NCBI GenBank assembly: GCA_022706885.1
Contig: JAKJBR010000007.1
Coordinates: forward strand, 1 to 47,931
From: DUPQ01 sp022706885
Lineage (GTDB): Bacteria > Bacillota > Clostridia > DUPQ01
DNA: 47,931 bases
Direction of reading: 5' to 3'
Part shown: positions 8,887-18,538 of the stretch, in pieces
Numbering within the stretch: position 1 is the stretch's first letter
Layout of the letters: every line of letters starts with the position of its first letter
Program-made: the position numbers and the translations under genes
The notes under the pieces: generated by a model
Told to the model about the DNA's origin: nothing
The model's input: the letters and a program-made list of their open reading frames with translations, nothing else
Databases searched by the model: none

Positions 8887-9685
8887 ATTTTTTGTTCAAT
8901 CAAAATTGAATAATAATATGACGGTTCGCATAGAAGGCGACGATTATCAGCATCTCAAAAACTCTTTACGTATAAGAACGGGAGAATTAATAGAGATATG
9001 CGACGGTTGCAACAATACATTTATTGCATCTGTCGGTAATCTTAACAAAAATTACTGTGAAGCCGTCTTGCAGGAGAGAATATCTTTAAGTAACGAGCCC
9101 GGTTGTAAAATAACCCTTTATCCCGCCGTATTGAAAGGCGACCGCTTTGAAAGCATGATACAAAAGTGCGTAGAAGGGGGAGTATATGCTGTTAAACCTG
9201 TAATTACAAGTAACACGATAGTGGATATTTCTTCTGAAAATGCCGTAAAAAAACAGGAAAGATGGTCCAGGGTATGCAAGCTTGCCTGTATGCAGAGTAA
9301 AAGGGATATTTTAGTGAATATTGATAAGCCGGTAAAGCTGTTTGATGCGGTAATGTGTTTACAATCGGGTAATAATTTAAATAATAATGATAGTAAGAAA
9401 GAAAGTAAGAGATATAGAAGGGAAATATCCTTTGTCTGCCATGAAGCGGAAGAGGAGCATTCCATAGATGCGATATTGGAAAAAGCTTTCGGTGAGAAAG
9501 TGGAGAATATAAACATATTTATCGGTCCGGAAGGCGGTTTTTCGGAACAGGAGATTGAAAAATTGAATGAATACGGGATTCTTTCGGTTCATATGGGGAA
9601 AAGGATATTAAGAGCCGATACCGCGGCATACAGTGCGGTATTCTATACGGCCATGAGGTATGAACTTAACCGTGTGAATCAATAA
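8879..9685 (+). CDS. rsmE: 16S rRNA (uracil-1498-N3)-methyltransferase RsmE
   Basis: Start ATG 8879 (MHRFFVQSK) is supported by GGGGAG upstream and by the conserved RsmE N-terminus; it overlaps the end of prmA by eight bases. The 268-residue product has an N-terminal PUA-like region (DDYQHLKNSLRIRTGE) and a SPOUT trefoil-knot domain with FIGPEGGFSEQEIEKL and the C-terminal LRADTAAYSAV. It methylates U1498 of 16S rRNA. It is the last gene of the chaperone/ribosome-modification cluster before htpG. Confidence 0.94.
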   Translation: MHRFFVQSKLNNNMTVRIEGDDYQHLKNSLRIRTGELIEICDGCNNTFIASVGNLNKNYCEAVLQERISLSNEPGCKITLYPAVLKGDRFESMIQKCVEGGVYAVKPVITSNTIVDISSENAVKKQERWSRVCKLACMQSKRDILVNIDKPVKLFDAVMCLQSGNNLNNNDSKKESKRYRREISFVCHEAEEEHSIDAILEKAFGEKVENINIFIGPEGGFSEQEIEKLNEYGILSVHMGKRILRADTAAYSAVFYTAMRYELNRVNQ

Positions 9686-9737
9686 GGTGATTGTTATAGA
9701 ATGCAGAAAAATTAAGTAGTTATTTGGAGGTAATAAA

Positions 9738-11570
9738 ATGAAAGAAAAAGGAAACATATCCATTAATACGGAGAACATTCTCCCTATCATTAAGAAATGG
9801 CTTTATTCCGATAAAGACATATTTTTGAGAGAAGTGGTATCCAACGCCATTGATGCCGTTACAAAACATAAGAAAGTATCATCGTTAGGTGAGAGCGAGC
9901 AACCGGAGAAATACAGAATTGATGTCAAAGTCAATAAGAAAAACAAGACCGTTACCGTATCGGACAACGGTATAGGAATGACTTTTGACGAGGTAAAGCA
10001 GTATATAAATCAGATTGCATTTTCCGGTGCCATTGATTTCTTCGAGAAATACAAGGATAAGACCGATGCTTCGGACCAGATTATAGGGCATTTCGGGTTA
10101 GGATTCTATTCGGTGTTCATGGTGTCGGAACTTGTGGAGATACAGACCAAGTCATACATTGAGTCGGAACAGCCGGTTTACTGGAAATCCGACGGAACCA
10201 GCGGATACGAGATGAGTGAAGGCACAAGGCAGTCCCACGGGACCGACATTATAATGCACATAAACTCCGATAAGGAGAATAAGGATCTGGTTAATGTGTG
10301 GAAGATGCGGGAAATTTTAGATAAGTATTGTAAATTCCTGCCTGTGGAGATTTATCTTTCCGAAGAGGGTGTAAAGAAAGATAAAGAAGGTGAGGATGCA
10401 TCGGAAGAAAAACCCGTTAACAACACTTCACCTCTGTGGCTGAAAGACGCGAAAGACTGTACCGATGAGGAATACAGAAGTTTTTACCGTGAAGTCTTCC
10501 GTGATTTTAAAGAGCCTCTGTTCTGGATTCATCTGAAGATGGACTATCCGGTCAATCTTCGGGGCATACTGTATTTCCCTAAACTTACCAATGAATACAA
10601 TACATTGGAAGGTAAAATACAACTTTATTGCAACCAGGTATATGTAGCGGACAACATAAAGGAAGTCATACCGGAGTATCTGTTGCTGTTAAAAGGCGTT
10701 ATAGATTGTCCCGATTTGCCGTTAAACGTTTCCAGAAGCTTTTTACAGAATGACGGTTATTCGGGAAAGATAGCCGGCCATATATCCAAAAAGGTATCGG
10801 ATAAACTGAAACAGTTGTATAAGAGCGATGCGGAGCAATACTACAAGTACTGGGATGATATCAATATTTTTGTCAAGTACGGATGCTTAAAAGAAGAGAA
10901 GTTCTACGATAAGGTAAAGGATATCATCGTATACAAGGATATATACGATAAGCATCATACTTTGGAGCAATATAGGAAGATTAATGAAGAGAAAAAGCAC
11001 AAGGATGTAATATATTATGTTTCCGATATGCAAAAGCAGGCACAGTACATCAATATATTCAAAGAACATCAACAAAACGCGGTTATACTGGACAATATAC
11101 TGGATTCGCATTTTCTTACATTTATAGAATCCAATAATCCCGGAACCTCTTTTATGAGCATAGACAGCGGCATTAAGGATGTATTGGCGGAAGAAGGAGC
11201 GACCGAAGGATTTGACGATATTAAAAAGTTCTTCTTGGAGCTTCTGAAGGATAAAAAGGTCAGTGTGGAAGTGGAGGCATTAAAATCTTCCGATGTAAGT
11301 GCAGTTATAATATCCGATGAATATGAAAGCAGAATGAAGAACATGCAGACAATGTACGGTATGGAATTCCCTTCGAGCAACACCCTTGTGCTTAACACAC
11401 AGCATCCGGTTATAAGTAAGCTGGCAACTATGGAAGATGAGCAAAAGAAGAGCGATATAGCCATATACATTTATCAACTGGCAATGCTTTCCGCAGGTAA
11501 ATTGGAAAAAGAAGACATGACGGATTTTCTTAAAAGAAATAACGAAATGCTTAACAAGAATGTAGAATAG
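9738..11570 (+). CDS. htpG: Molecular chaperone HtpG (Hsp90)
   Basis: This 610-residue bacterial Hsp90 has the GHKL ATPase motifs EVVSNAIDAV, DNGIGM and IIGHFGLGFYSVFM, followed by middle and C-terminal dimerisation domains; the charged linker is short as in bacteria. Translation begins at ATG 9738 behind TTGGAGG. No CIRCE precedes it. An extended -10 like sequence (TGTTATAGA at 9692-9700) lies in the gap after rsmE, but there is no convincing -35, so transcription from upstream is also possible. Confidence 0.96.
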   Translation: MKEKGNISINTENILPIIKKWLYSDKDIFLREVVSNAIDAVTKHKKVSSLGESEQPEKYRIDVKVNKKNKTVTVSDNGIGMTFDEVKQYINQIAFSGAIDFFEKYKDKTDASDQIIGHFGLGFYSVFMVSELVEIQTKSYIESEQPVYWKSDGTSGYEMSEGTRQSHGTDIIMHINSDKENKDLVNVWKMREILDKYCKFLPVEIYLSEEGVKKDKEGEDASEEKPVNNTSPLWLKDAKDCTDEEYRSFYREVFRDFKEPLFWIHLKMDYPVNLRGILYFPKLTNEYNTLEGKIQLYCNQVYVADNIKEVIPEYLLLLKGVIDCPDLPLNVSRSFLQNDGYSGKIAGHISKKVSDKLKQLYKSDAEQYYKYWDDINIFVKYGCLKEEKFYDKVKDIIVYKDIYDKHHTLEQYRKINEEKKHKDVIYYVSDMQKQAQYINIFKEHQQNAVILDNILDSHFLTFIESNNPGTSFMSIDSGIKDVLAEEGATEGFDDIKKFFLELLKDKKVSVEVEALKSSDVSAVIISDEYESRMKNMQTMYGMEFPSSNTLVLNTQHPVISKLATMEDEQKKSDIAIYIYQLAMLSAGKLEKEDMTDFLKRNNEMLNKNVE

Positions 11571-11611
11571 TGTAGTATTATATAATCAAATAAATGCGGA
11601 GCGTGCGGATT

Positions 11612-14600
11612 GTGGGAAATATAAGAAGAATATATATTGAGCGGAAAAGCGGATTTGATGCGGAAGCGAAAGGTCTTTTGGACCAATGTGTAAACTTACT
11701 GGGAATAAAGAAACTGGAGCATATCCGTATTCTCAACAGATACGATATACAGGGGATGGATGACAGTATATATGCCGTAGCTAAATACGGCATTTTTGCC
11801 GAAATACAGACCGATACGGTATACGAAGAAGAATTTGATGCAAAGGATGCTGCATATGTCTTCGCATATGAGTTTCTTCCCGGACAATATGATCAGAGAG
11901 CCGATTCCACCGAACAGTGTATACAGCTCATATCCCATACAAGACCCATAGTAAAGACCGCTAAGGTAGTATGCCTGTACGGAAATGTGAAAAATGAAGA
12001 TATAGAAGCAATAAAGAAGTATCTTATCAATCCCGTAGAGTGCCGTATTATAAGTATAAAAAAACCTGACAATCTTACCGAACACTTCGAGGTGCCGCAA
12101 AGTGTGGATACCGTAACCGGCTTTATAACTTTCCATTCATCCGAGTTGAAAACACTTAAGCAACAATACGCATTTGCCATGAGCGATGAGGATTTACTGT
12201 TTGTACAGCAATATTTCCGATCGGTACACAGAGATCCCACCATTACCGAACTGAAAGTATTGGATACCTACTGGTCGGATCACTGCCGGCATACCACATT
12301 CAATACCGTTTTGTCCGATATAACGATAGAAAAAGACAAATATAACGAGACATGTGAAAGTACTTATAAAAGATATTTAGAGATAAGGAAGCAACTGTAT
12401 AAAGGTAAAGAAAAAGACATAAGTCTTATGGATATCGCAACCATAGGTGCCAGATACCTTAAAAGTAAAGGACTGTTGGATGATTTGGAAGATACCAAAG
12501 AAAACAATGCCTGTTCAATAGTGGTAGAGGCTAAAGTGAATGAGTCTTTGGAAAAATGGCTGGTTATGTTTAAAAACGAGACACATAATCATCCCACCGA
12601 AATAGAGCCTTTCGGCGGTGCCGCAACCTGTCTTGGCGGTGCAATAAGAGATCCGCTGTCGGGAAGAAGTTATGTTTATCAGGCTATGAGAGTAACCGGA
12701 GCGGGAAACCCTTTTACTAAAATAGAAGACACAATTCCCGGAAAACTGCCTCAGATTAAAATTATTCGTGAGGCGGCAAACGGATACAGTTCCTACGGTA
12801 ACCAGATAGGACTTACCACAGGCCTGGTGGATGAGATTTATCATGACAGTTATGTGGCAAAAAGAATGGAAGTGGGAGCGCTTATCGGCGCGGCTCCTCT
12901 GAAGAATGTAAAAAGGTGCGATCCGGCAGACGGTGATGTGGTATTGCTTATAGGCGGAAGAACGGGCAGAGACGGTATAGGCGGTGCTACCGGTTCATCC
13001 AAAGGACACACCGAGCAATCGTTGGAAAGTGCCGGAGCGGAAGTTCAGAAAGGTAATGCCACGATAGAGAGGAAAATACAGCGGCTGTTCCGTAATCGGA
13101 AAATGAGTCTTTTGATTAAAAAATGCAATGACTTCGGAGCGGGCGGTGTATCGGTGGCTATAGGAGAGTTAGCCGACAGTCTGAATATATATCTCGATAA
13201 AGTGCCTAAGAAATATGAAGGTCTTGACGGTACCGAACTTGCCATTTCCGAATCGCAGGAGCGTATGGCCGTTGTGGTTGACAAAAAAGATGCGGATAAA
13301 GCTTTGAAATTGGCCGAAGAGGAGAATCTGGAAGCTACACCGGTTGCAAAAGTAACCGATAGCGGTCGTTTAAGAATGTTCTGGAACGGACACACCATAG
13401 TGGACATAGAAAGAAGCTTTTTAGATACCAACGGTGTAAAACAATATGCTAAGGCTTATATTACAGGGAAAGACAAAAACAACAATCCGTTTTATCTGAA
13501 AAACCGTGGAGACAAATCATATAAAGAGCGGTTGTTTGAATCGGTAACCGATCTGAATGCATGTTCTAAAAAAGGTCTGATTGAAAAATTTGACAGTACG
13601 ATAGGTTCGGCTACCGTTCTCATGCCTTTGGGCGGAAAGTATCAGATAACGCCGGCGGAAGTAATGGCGGCAAAGCTTCCCGTATTAAACGGTAAGACAA
13701 ATTATTGCACATTGATGTCCTACGGATTTTTCCCGCAGATTTTTGAATGGTCCTGCTTTACCGGTGCCTGTTATTCGGTACTTTCATCGGTTGCGAAAAT
13801 TGTGGCAGCCGGAGGTGACTATACCAATATACGTTTGACATTCCAGGAGTATTTCGAGAGTTTAAGGAAAGATCCCGTAAGATGGGGAAAACCTTTACAG
13901 GCGGTTTTAGGAGCACTGCATGCTCAGTTGGAGCTCAAGATGCCTTCAATAGGCGGAAAAGACTCCATGTCCGGTTCTTTTATGGATATGGATGTGGTTC
14001 CCACCCTTATAAGCTTTGCGGTCAGTCATACCGATGCCGAAAACGTGTTATCACCGGAATTCAAGAAGGCGGGTAATACGGTTATTCGTTTCAGTCACAG
14101 GCAAAAAGCCGATAGCACTCCCGATTTTGCCGATTCACTGAAGATTTTTGCCGCTTTCAAGGAATTGAACCGAAAGAAAGCGATATTGTCCGCAAGTACG
14201 GTAAAACACAAAGGAGCGGCTGAAGCGTTATTAAAGAGCTGCTTCGGTAATATGATAGGTTTTGAATTATCGGCCGATGTGAACTCCTTATTTACCCCCG
14301 GCTATTGTGACATCATAGCGGAGATTGACTCAGATAAAATAGAGGATATAGAAATATCATATATTTTTGATAAGTATAAAGAAGTTGATATCTCGGTTGT
14401 AGGAAAGACAATTGAAGATAAGCAATTTGTCATGGGTAACCTTTCCGTTGCTCTTAGTGAATTGGTTGAGGCATACACCGATAAATATGAAAGGGTTTTC
14501 CCCACCAAAGCAAAAACAGATACTCCTGAAATAAACAATACTTTATATGACGGTAAGAGTATTCATTACAGTAAGAATAAAATTGCAACCCCCGATGTAT

Positions 14601-15385
14601 TCATACCGGTATTTCCCGGAACCAATTGCGAATATGATACAAAAAGAGCTTTTGAAGATCATGGTGCGGTATGTGACTTTTCCGTGTTCAGAAATCTTAC
14701 ACCTGCTCATATTGACGACTCGGTAAAGGATTTTGTTAAAAAGATTAATAAGGCCAATATTATCGCCATACCGGGCGGCTTTTCTTCGGGTGATGAGCCG
14801 GACGGTTCGGGCAAGTTCATAGCGACGGTATTCCGCAACCCGTATATAAAAGAGGCGGTTTACGATATGCTGTACAACAGAGACGGATTGATGCTGGGCA
14901 TCTGTAACGGATTTCAGGCGCTCATAAAGCTGGGACTGGTTCCGTATGGCAAGATGGTTGAACTTAAAGAAAACAGCCCTACATTGACTTTTAACAGTAT
15001 AGGAAGGCATGTGTCCTGTATGGTTAACACAAAAGTGGTCTCCAAACTGTCTCCGTGGTTCATGTGTGCCGATCTCGGTGAAGTATATACAATACCGGTA
15101 AGTCACGGGGAAGGACGGTTTATCTGTACAAAGGAAGAATATCTGAATCTTTCAAAGAACGGACAGATTGCAACACAGTATACGGATGATTGCAACAATC
15201 CTTCGTATGATATACAGTACAATCCCAACGGCTCCTATTATGCCGTTGAGGGAATAACCAGTCCCGACGGCAGGATATTGGGTAAGATGGGACATTCCGA
15301 AAGAATAGGGCAATATATTTGCAAGAATGTACCGGGCAACAAAGACCAGATGCTGTTTGCGTCGGGTGTCAGGTATTTCAGATAA
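11612..15385 (+). CDS. purL: Phosphoribosylformylglycinamidine synthase (FGAM synthase), single-chain
   Basis: This ~1257-residue enzyme of de novo purine synthesis converts FGAR, glutamine and ATP to FGAM. It fuses the PurS-like N-terminus, two AIRS-like synthetase halves (FKNETHNHPTEIEPFGGAAT, GGKDSMSGSF) and a C-terminal class I glutaminase with VFPGTNCEYDTKRAFEDHGA, GGFSSGDEPDGSGKF and the cysteine nucleophile in GICNGFQALIKLGL. I prefer GTG 11612 because GGAG lies ten bases upstream and it gives the typical N-terminus MGNIRRIYIERK. ATG 11594 would add six residues without a ribosome site. A TATAAT at 11581-11586 could put a transcription start at about 11593, but no -35 was seen. Confidence 0.95.
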   Translation: MGNIRRIYIERKSGFDAEAKGLLDQCVNLLGIKKLEHIRILNRYDIQGMDDSIYAVAKYGIFAEIQTDTVYEEEFDAKDAAYVFAYEFLPGQYDQRADSTEQCIQLISHTRPIVKTAKVVCLYGNVKNEDIEAIKKYLINPVECRIISIKKPDNLTEHFEVPQSVDTVTGFITFHSSELKTLKQQYAFAMSDEDLLFVQQYFRSVHRDPTITELKVLDTYWSDHCRHTTFNTVLSDITIEKDKYNETCESTYKRYLEIRKQLYKGKEKDISLMDIATIGARYLKSKGLLDDLEDTKENNACSIVVEAKVNESLEKWLVMFKNETHNHPTEIEPFGGAATCLGGAIRDPLSGRSYVYQAMRVTGAGNPFTKIEDTIPGKLPQIKIIREAANGYSSYGNQIGLTTGLVDEIYHDSYVAKRMEVGALIGAAPLKNVKRCDPADGDVVLLIGGRTGRDGIGGATGSSKGHTEQSLESAGAEVQKGNATIERKIQRLFRNRKMSLLIKKCNDFGAGGVSVAIGELADSLNIYLDKVPKKYEGLDGTELAISESQERMAVVVDKKDADKALKLAEEENLEATPVAKVTDSGRLRMFWNGHTIVDIERSFLDTNGVKQYAKAYITGKDKNNNPFYLKNRGDKSYKERLFESVTDLNACSKKGLIEKFDSTIGSATVLMPLGGKYQITPAEVMAAKLPVLNGKTNYCTLMSYGFFPQIFEWSCFTGACYSVLSSVAKIVAAGGDYTNIRLTFQEYFESLRKDPVRWGKPLQAVLGALHAQLELKMPSIGGKDSMSGSFMDMDVVPTLISFAVSHTDAENVLSPEFKKAGNTVIRFSHRQKADSTPDFADSLKIFAAFKELNRKKAILSASTVKHKGAAEALLKSCFGNMIGFELSADVNSLFTPGYCDIIAEIDSDKIEDIEISYIFDKYKEVDISVVGKTIEDKQFVMGNLSVALSELVEAYTDKYERVFPTKAKTDTPEINNTLYDGKSIHYSKNKIATPDVFIPVFPGTNCEYDTKRAFEDHGAVCDFSVFRNLTPAHIDDSVKDFVKKINKANIIAIPGGFSSGDEPDGSGKFIATVFRNPYIKEAVYDMLYNRDGLMLGICNGFQALIKLGLVPYGKMVELKENSPTLTFNSIGRHVSCMVNTKVVSKLSPWFMCADLGEVYTIPVSHGEGRFICTKEEYLNLSKNGQIATQYTDDCNNPSYDIQYNPNGSYYAVEGITSPDGRILGKMGHSERIGQYICKNVPGNKDQMLFASGVRYFR

Positions 15386-15401
15386 GGTATCGGAGGGCAA
15401 G

Positions 15402-16439
15402 ATGATTTCAAAAACAGTTATTAAGAAAGTATTGGAATTCGACAATCCGGGGAGAATAGGGTTTGATTTCTTTGACGGATCGTTTAGGGATTTTAAATAT
15501 GTGGAGCTTAATATCCCCGTAAAAGAGCAGAATAAATGGCAGAAGCCCGCATATTTTGCCGATATGTATCCCGAATATAGGGATTTTGACGGCACTCTCC
15601 GTCTGGACGAATACGGTAATTTGTGGGGACGGATGGCTCATGATACCACGGGCGGAGGAGAAGTTCTGGAAGGTGCTTTGAAATCCTGGGAGGATCTGGA
15701 TTCATATAAGTTGCCGGATATTGATGATGAGAAAAGATTTTTTAATGCACATTTAAGCGTGGAACCGTATAAAGAACGTTTTATACTGGGTCCTATACCG
15801 GGCTGTACCTTCGCTATTATGAGAAATATCCGAAAAATGGAATACTTTCTGGAAGATCTGATTCTGGAGGAGGATAATGTTCTTAAACTTCAGGATATGG
15901 TTATAGATAAGTTGGTAAACATGGTGGATATGTTCGGAGCCATGAAGTGTGTAAACGGAATATTCTTCTGTGAGGACTGGGGTATTCAGGACAGGCTGCT
16001 GGTGTCACCTGCAATGTGGAGAAATATTTTCAAACCCGCTTACGTCAAATTATGTAACGCCGCACACAGAAACAACTTGAAGGTTTTTATGCATTCCTGC
16101 GGTTACATATATGAAATATTGGACGACCTTATGGAAGCGGGAGTGGATGCCTTCCAGTTGGATCAGCCTACACTGATGGGAATAGAGCGGTTAGCGGAGA
16201 AAATAGGAGGGAAGGCAACGCTGTTTTCTCCGGTTGATATACAGGCAATACTTCCTACCGGAAACAGGCAACTTATACGCGACTCAGCCACTCAGATGGT
16301 AGACCTCTTCTATAAAAACGGAGGCTTGATTGTCAAAGATTACGGTGACTACAATACCTTACGCATTAAAGACGAATGGGCGGGATGGGCTCGGGAGAGA
16401 TTTTTTGAGATAGGAGGGTTTGATCCCAGAAAGAAGTAG
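15402..16439 (+). CDS. Uroporphyrinogen decarboxylase (URO-D) family protein, probable methyltransferase type
   Basis: ATG 15402 is chosen because GGAGGG lies at 15392-15397; an upstream ATG at 15327 lies inside purL. The 345-residue product has a URO-D TIM-barrel architecture with FFCEDWGIQDRLLVSP near residue 190 and MHSCGY around H231/C233. A His-x-Cys pair at this place is the zinc-ligand signature of the corrinoid:coenzyme or cobalamin-linked methyltransferase branch (MtaA-like) and is not a heme-synthesis HemE feature. No corrinoid protein or HemE partners lie nearby. The substrate is unknown and the functional call is inference from the motif. Confidence 0.75.
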   Translation: MISKTVIKKVLEFDNPGRIGFDFFDGSFRDFKYVELNIPVKEQNKWQKPAYFADMYPEYRDFDGTLRLDEYGNLWGRMAHDTTGGGEVLEGALKSWEDLDSYKLPDIDDEKRFFNAHLSVEPYKERFILGPIPGCTFAIMRNIRKMEYFLEDLILEEDNVLKLQDMVIDKLVNMVDMFGAMKCVNGIFFCEDWGIQDRLLVSPAMWRNIFKPAYVKLCNAAHRNNLKVFMHSCGYIYEILDDLMEAGVDAFQLDQPTLMGIERLAEKIGGKATLFSPVDIQAILPTGNRQLIRDSATQMVDLFYKNGGLIVKDYGDYNTLRIKDEWAGWARERFFEIGGFDPRKK

Positions 16440-16441
16440 AA

Positions 16442-16470
16442 TTCCCGATTTAATGATTTTATGGTATATT
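16442..16470 (+). promoter_or_regulatory. Possible extended -10 promoter of mltG
   Basis: TGGTATATT (extended -10, hexamer 16465-16470) lies 17 bases downstream of a poor -35, TTCCCG (16442-16447). It begins right after the uroD-like stop codon and is the only promoter-like sequence between the two genes. Confidence 0.4.
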
Positions 16471-16499
16471 ATAAAAGATGAAATTTTCGGAGCGGATAA

Positions 16500-17882
16500 T
16501 TGACTGATACGGATAACGATAAGATAGAAAAAGAAGAAAATACCGAATTGCCTTTAGAACAGGTTGATGATACCGCCAATGAGCAGGATTATGACCAAGG
16601 TCGGGAGCAAGGTATAGAAAAGAAGCAGAGTAAGATACTTACTTTTATCGACGGTATCTGGAAATTTTTCACAAAAGAACAAGCGGAAAAGCGAAGAGAA
16701 AGAAAAAAGAATAAAAAGATTAGAATAGTTGTATATAAACCCAGGTCTCAATTCAGGAAGTTTATTTCACTTATGCTGTGGTTGGGCTTTCTGTTTACAT
16801 TGGGATTTGTTTTCTACAAAGGATATACTTTCACAAACACCCTTGTTAAAGAGGTTAACGTATTTGATGCCAAAGCGGCAATAGGCACCATAGAAGAGAA
16901 GAACCGGAAGGTCGTAAAAATACCCAAAGGAGCCGATACGAAGGAAATAGCGAAAATACTTGTCAATGAAGGAATTATCATAAACGATACCTATTTCTGG
17001 GTTTATTCGTTGTTAATGGGTAATGACGGCAACTATAAATCCGGTAATCACATTTTTGATGCTTCGGTCACTTATGACTCGGGAAGTATAGATATTGTTA
17101 CGGCTCAGGGATATGAAATGCTTATTTACATTCTCTCTTCGGACAGTGTTCCCAATCCCTCCAAAAAGATTTTCTTTACCGAAGGTCTTACAATGGCACA
17201 GACAGTGGAGAAATTTACGGAAAACGACATACGCACAAAGGAAGAGTTCTATGAGGTCTGCAATAATTATGAGTTCGAATATGATTTTGTAAAGCAGATA
17301 CCTAAGGATTCCAGGCGTACCAACCGTCTGGAAGGCTATTTATTCCCCGACACATATATTTTCGATGTTACCGTCAATGCCGAAGAGGATATTAAAAAGA
17401 TGTTGGATAACTTCAACAGCAAATTTAATGAGACCTACAGAGCAAAAGCACAAGCTTTGGGATATACAATAGACCAGGTGGTGATTATCGCATCGCTGCT
17501 GGAAAAAGAAGCATCTACAATGGATGAAAGAGCAATGATAGCGGGTGTTCTATACAACAGACTGAAATCCAAAGAAACATATCTCAATTATCTTCAGGTG
17601 GATGCAACGATACAGTATATTTACCTCAATGAGACGGGAAAGCTTAAGGAGCAATTGACCAACGAAGATCATGAGATAATGAACAGTTACAACACCTACA
17701 TGTACAAAGGACTGCCTCCGGGACCGATATGTAATCCTTCTTTAGCCAGTATAGCGGCCGCTTTATATCCCGAAACTCATAATTACTTCTATTATGTGGC
17801 GAAAAATGACGGAACCGATGCTCATGCATATGCCACCACTCTTGAACAGCATAACTATTATGTTAAGTTATATCAGAAATAG
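16500..17882 (+). CDS. mltG: Endolytic transglycosylase MltG
   Basis: This 460-residue YceG-family enzyme cleaves nascent peptidoglycan strands. TTG 16500 is the likely start, with GGAG seven bases upstream; no in-frame ATG precedes it. A ~75-residue acidic then Lys/Arg-rich cytoplasmic tail is followed by one membrane segment (LMLWLGFLFTLGFVFY) and an extracellular LysM-like and catalytic region. Conserved MltG motifs are LEGYLFPDTY, IASLLEKEAS (containing the expected catalytic Glu), AGVLYNRL and the C-terminal MYKGLPPGPICNPS. It is followed after two bases by trmR, the same order as yrrL-yrrM-yrrN in Bacillus. Confidence 0.94.
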   Translation: MTDTDNDKIEKEENTELPLEQVDDTANEQDYDQGREQGIEKKQSKILTFIDGIWKFFTKEQAEKRRERKKNKKIRIVVYKPRSQFRKFISLMLWLGFLFTLGFVFYKGYTFTNTLVKEVNVFDAKAAIGTIEEKNRKVVKIPKGADTKEIAKILVNEGIIINDTYFWVYSLLMGNDGNYKSGNHIFDASVTYDSGSIDIVTAQGYEMLIYILSSDSVPNPSKKIFFTEGLTMAQTVEKFTENDIRTKEEFYEVCNNYEFEYDFVKQIPKDSRRTNRLEGYLFPDTYIFDVTVNAEEDIKKMLDNFNSKFNETYRAKAQALGYTIDQVVIIASLLEKEASTMDERAMIAGVLYNRLKSKETYLNYLQVDATIQYIYLNETGKLKEQLTNEDHEIMNSYNTYMYKGLPPGPICNPSLASIAAALYPETHNYFYYVAKNDGTDAHAYATTLEQHNYYVKLYQK

Positions 17883-17884
17883 CC

Positions 17885-18538
17885 ATGGAAAAACGCTTCA
17901 ACATAGTCAATAACGATGTGGAAAAATATATACAAGACACATTAGCACCGCTTAGGGACAATCTGCAAGTGATGTACAGGAACGCTTTAAAAAACGGTGT
18001 TCCGGTTGTGCGATTGGAAGTCCTGAGGGTACTGGAAACCTACCTTATTCTTAAGAAACCGTATTCATTACTTGAACTGGGCACCGCAACTGGTTTTACA
18101 AGTATTTTCTTTTCCGAATATCTCAAAGATAACGGTTATATTGATACCGTGGAAAATGATTTGGAAATGGTAAAAAGAGCAAGAGAGAATATAAAGGAGA
18201 TGGCACCCGATAAGAATATAAATGTCATATATGCGGAAGCATGCGACTACTTAAAAAACATCAATAAAAAGTATGATATTATATTCATAGATGCGGCAAA
18301 AGGACATTATGAAGAATATTTTGATATATGTTCAAACCTTGTCAATAATAACGGCATAATCTTTTCCGATAATGTCTTATACAGGGGAATGGTTGCCAAA
18401 GGCGATAAAATACCTCACAGACAGAAAACACTGGTGGAAAGATTGCACGGTTATTTGAACAGAATTACAAAGGATGAAAGGTTTTGCACATCGATATTAT
18501 CAGTAGGAGACGGATTATCGGTTTCGGTAAAGAAATGA
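17885..18538 (+). CDS. trmR: O-methyltransferase, likely tRNA 5-hydroxyuridine methyltransferase TrmR
   Basis: This 217-residue class I methyltransferase has SAM motif I LLELGTATGFTSIFFSE, the acidic loop TVENDLEMVKRA, FIDAAKGHYEEYFD with a metal-binding Asp, and NGIIFSDNVLYRGMV, all typical of the caffeoyl-CoA/catechol O-methyltransferase-like family. TrmR (YrrM) methylates ho5U34 of tRNA to mo5U34. The assignment rests on synteny: mltG upstream and the U32 protein downstream match Bacillus yrrL-yrrM-yrrN/O. The TGA overlaps the next ATG (ATGA). Confidence 0.83.
   Translation: MEKRFNIVNNDVEKYIQDTLAPLRDNLQVMYRNALKNGVPVVRLEVLRVLETYLILKKPYSLLELGTATGFTSIFFSEYLKDNGYIDTVENDLEMVKRARENIKEMAPDKNINVIYAEACDYLKNINKKYDIIFIDAAKGHYEEYFDICSNLVNNNGIIFSDNVLYRGMVAKGDKIPHRQKTLVERLHGYLNRITKDERFCTSILSVGDGLSVSVKK

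Noticed and set aside
14543..15106. 187-codon minus-strand frame inside purL
   Set aside because: It overlaps the conserved glutaminase domain of PurL on the other strand; no motif and no start signal.
18484..18534. Upstream start for the U32 gene inside trmR
   Set aside because: ATG 18535 gives the conserved IELLAPAG start and a standard ATGA overlap.
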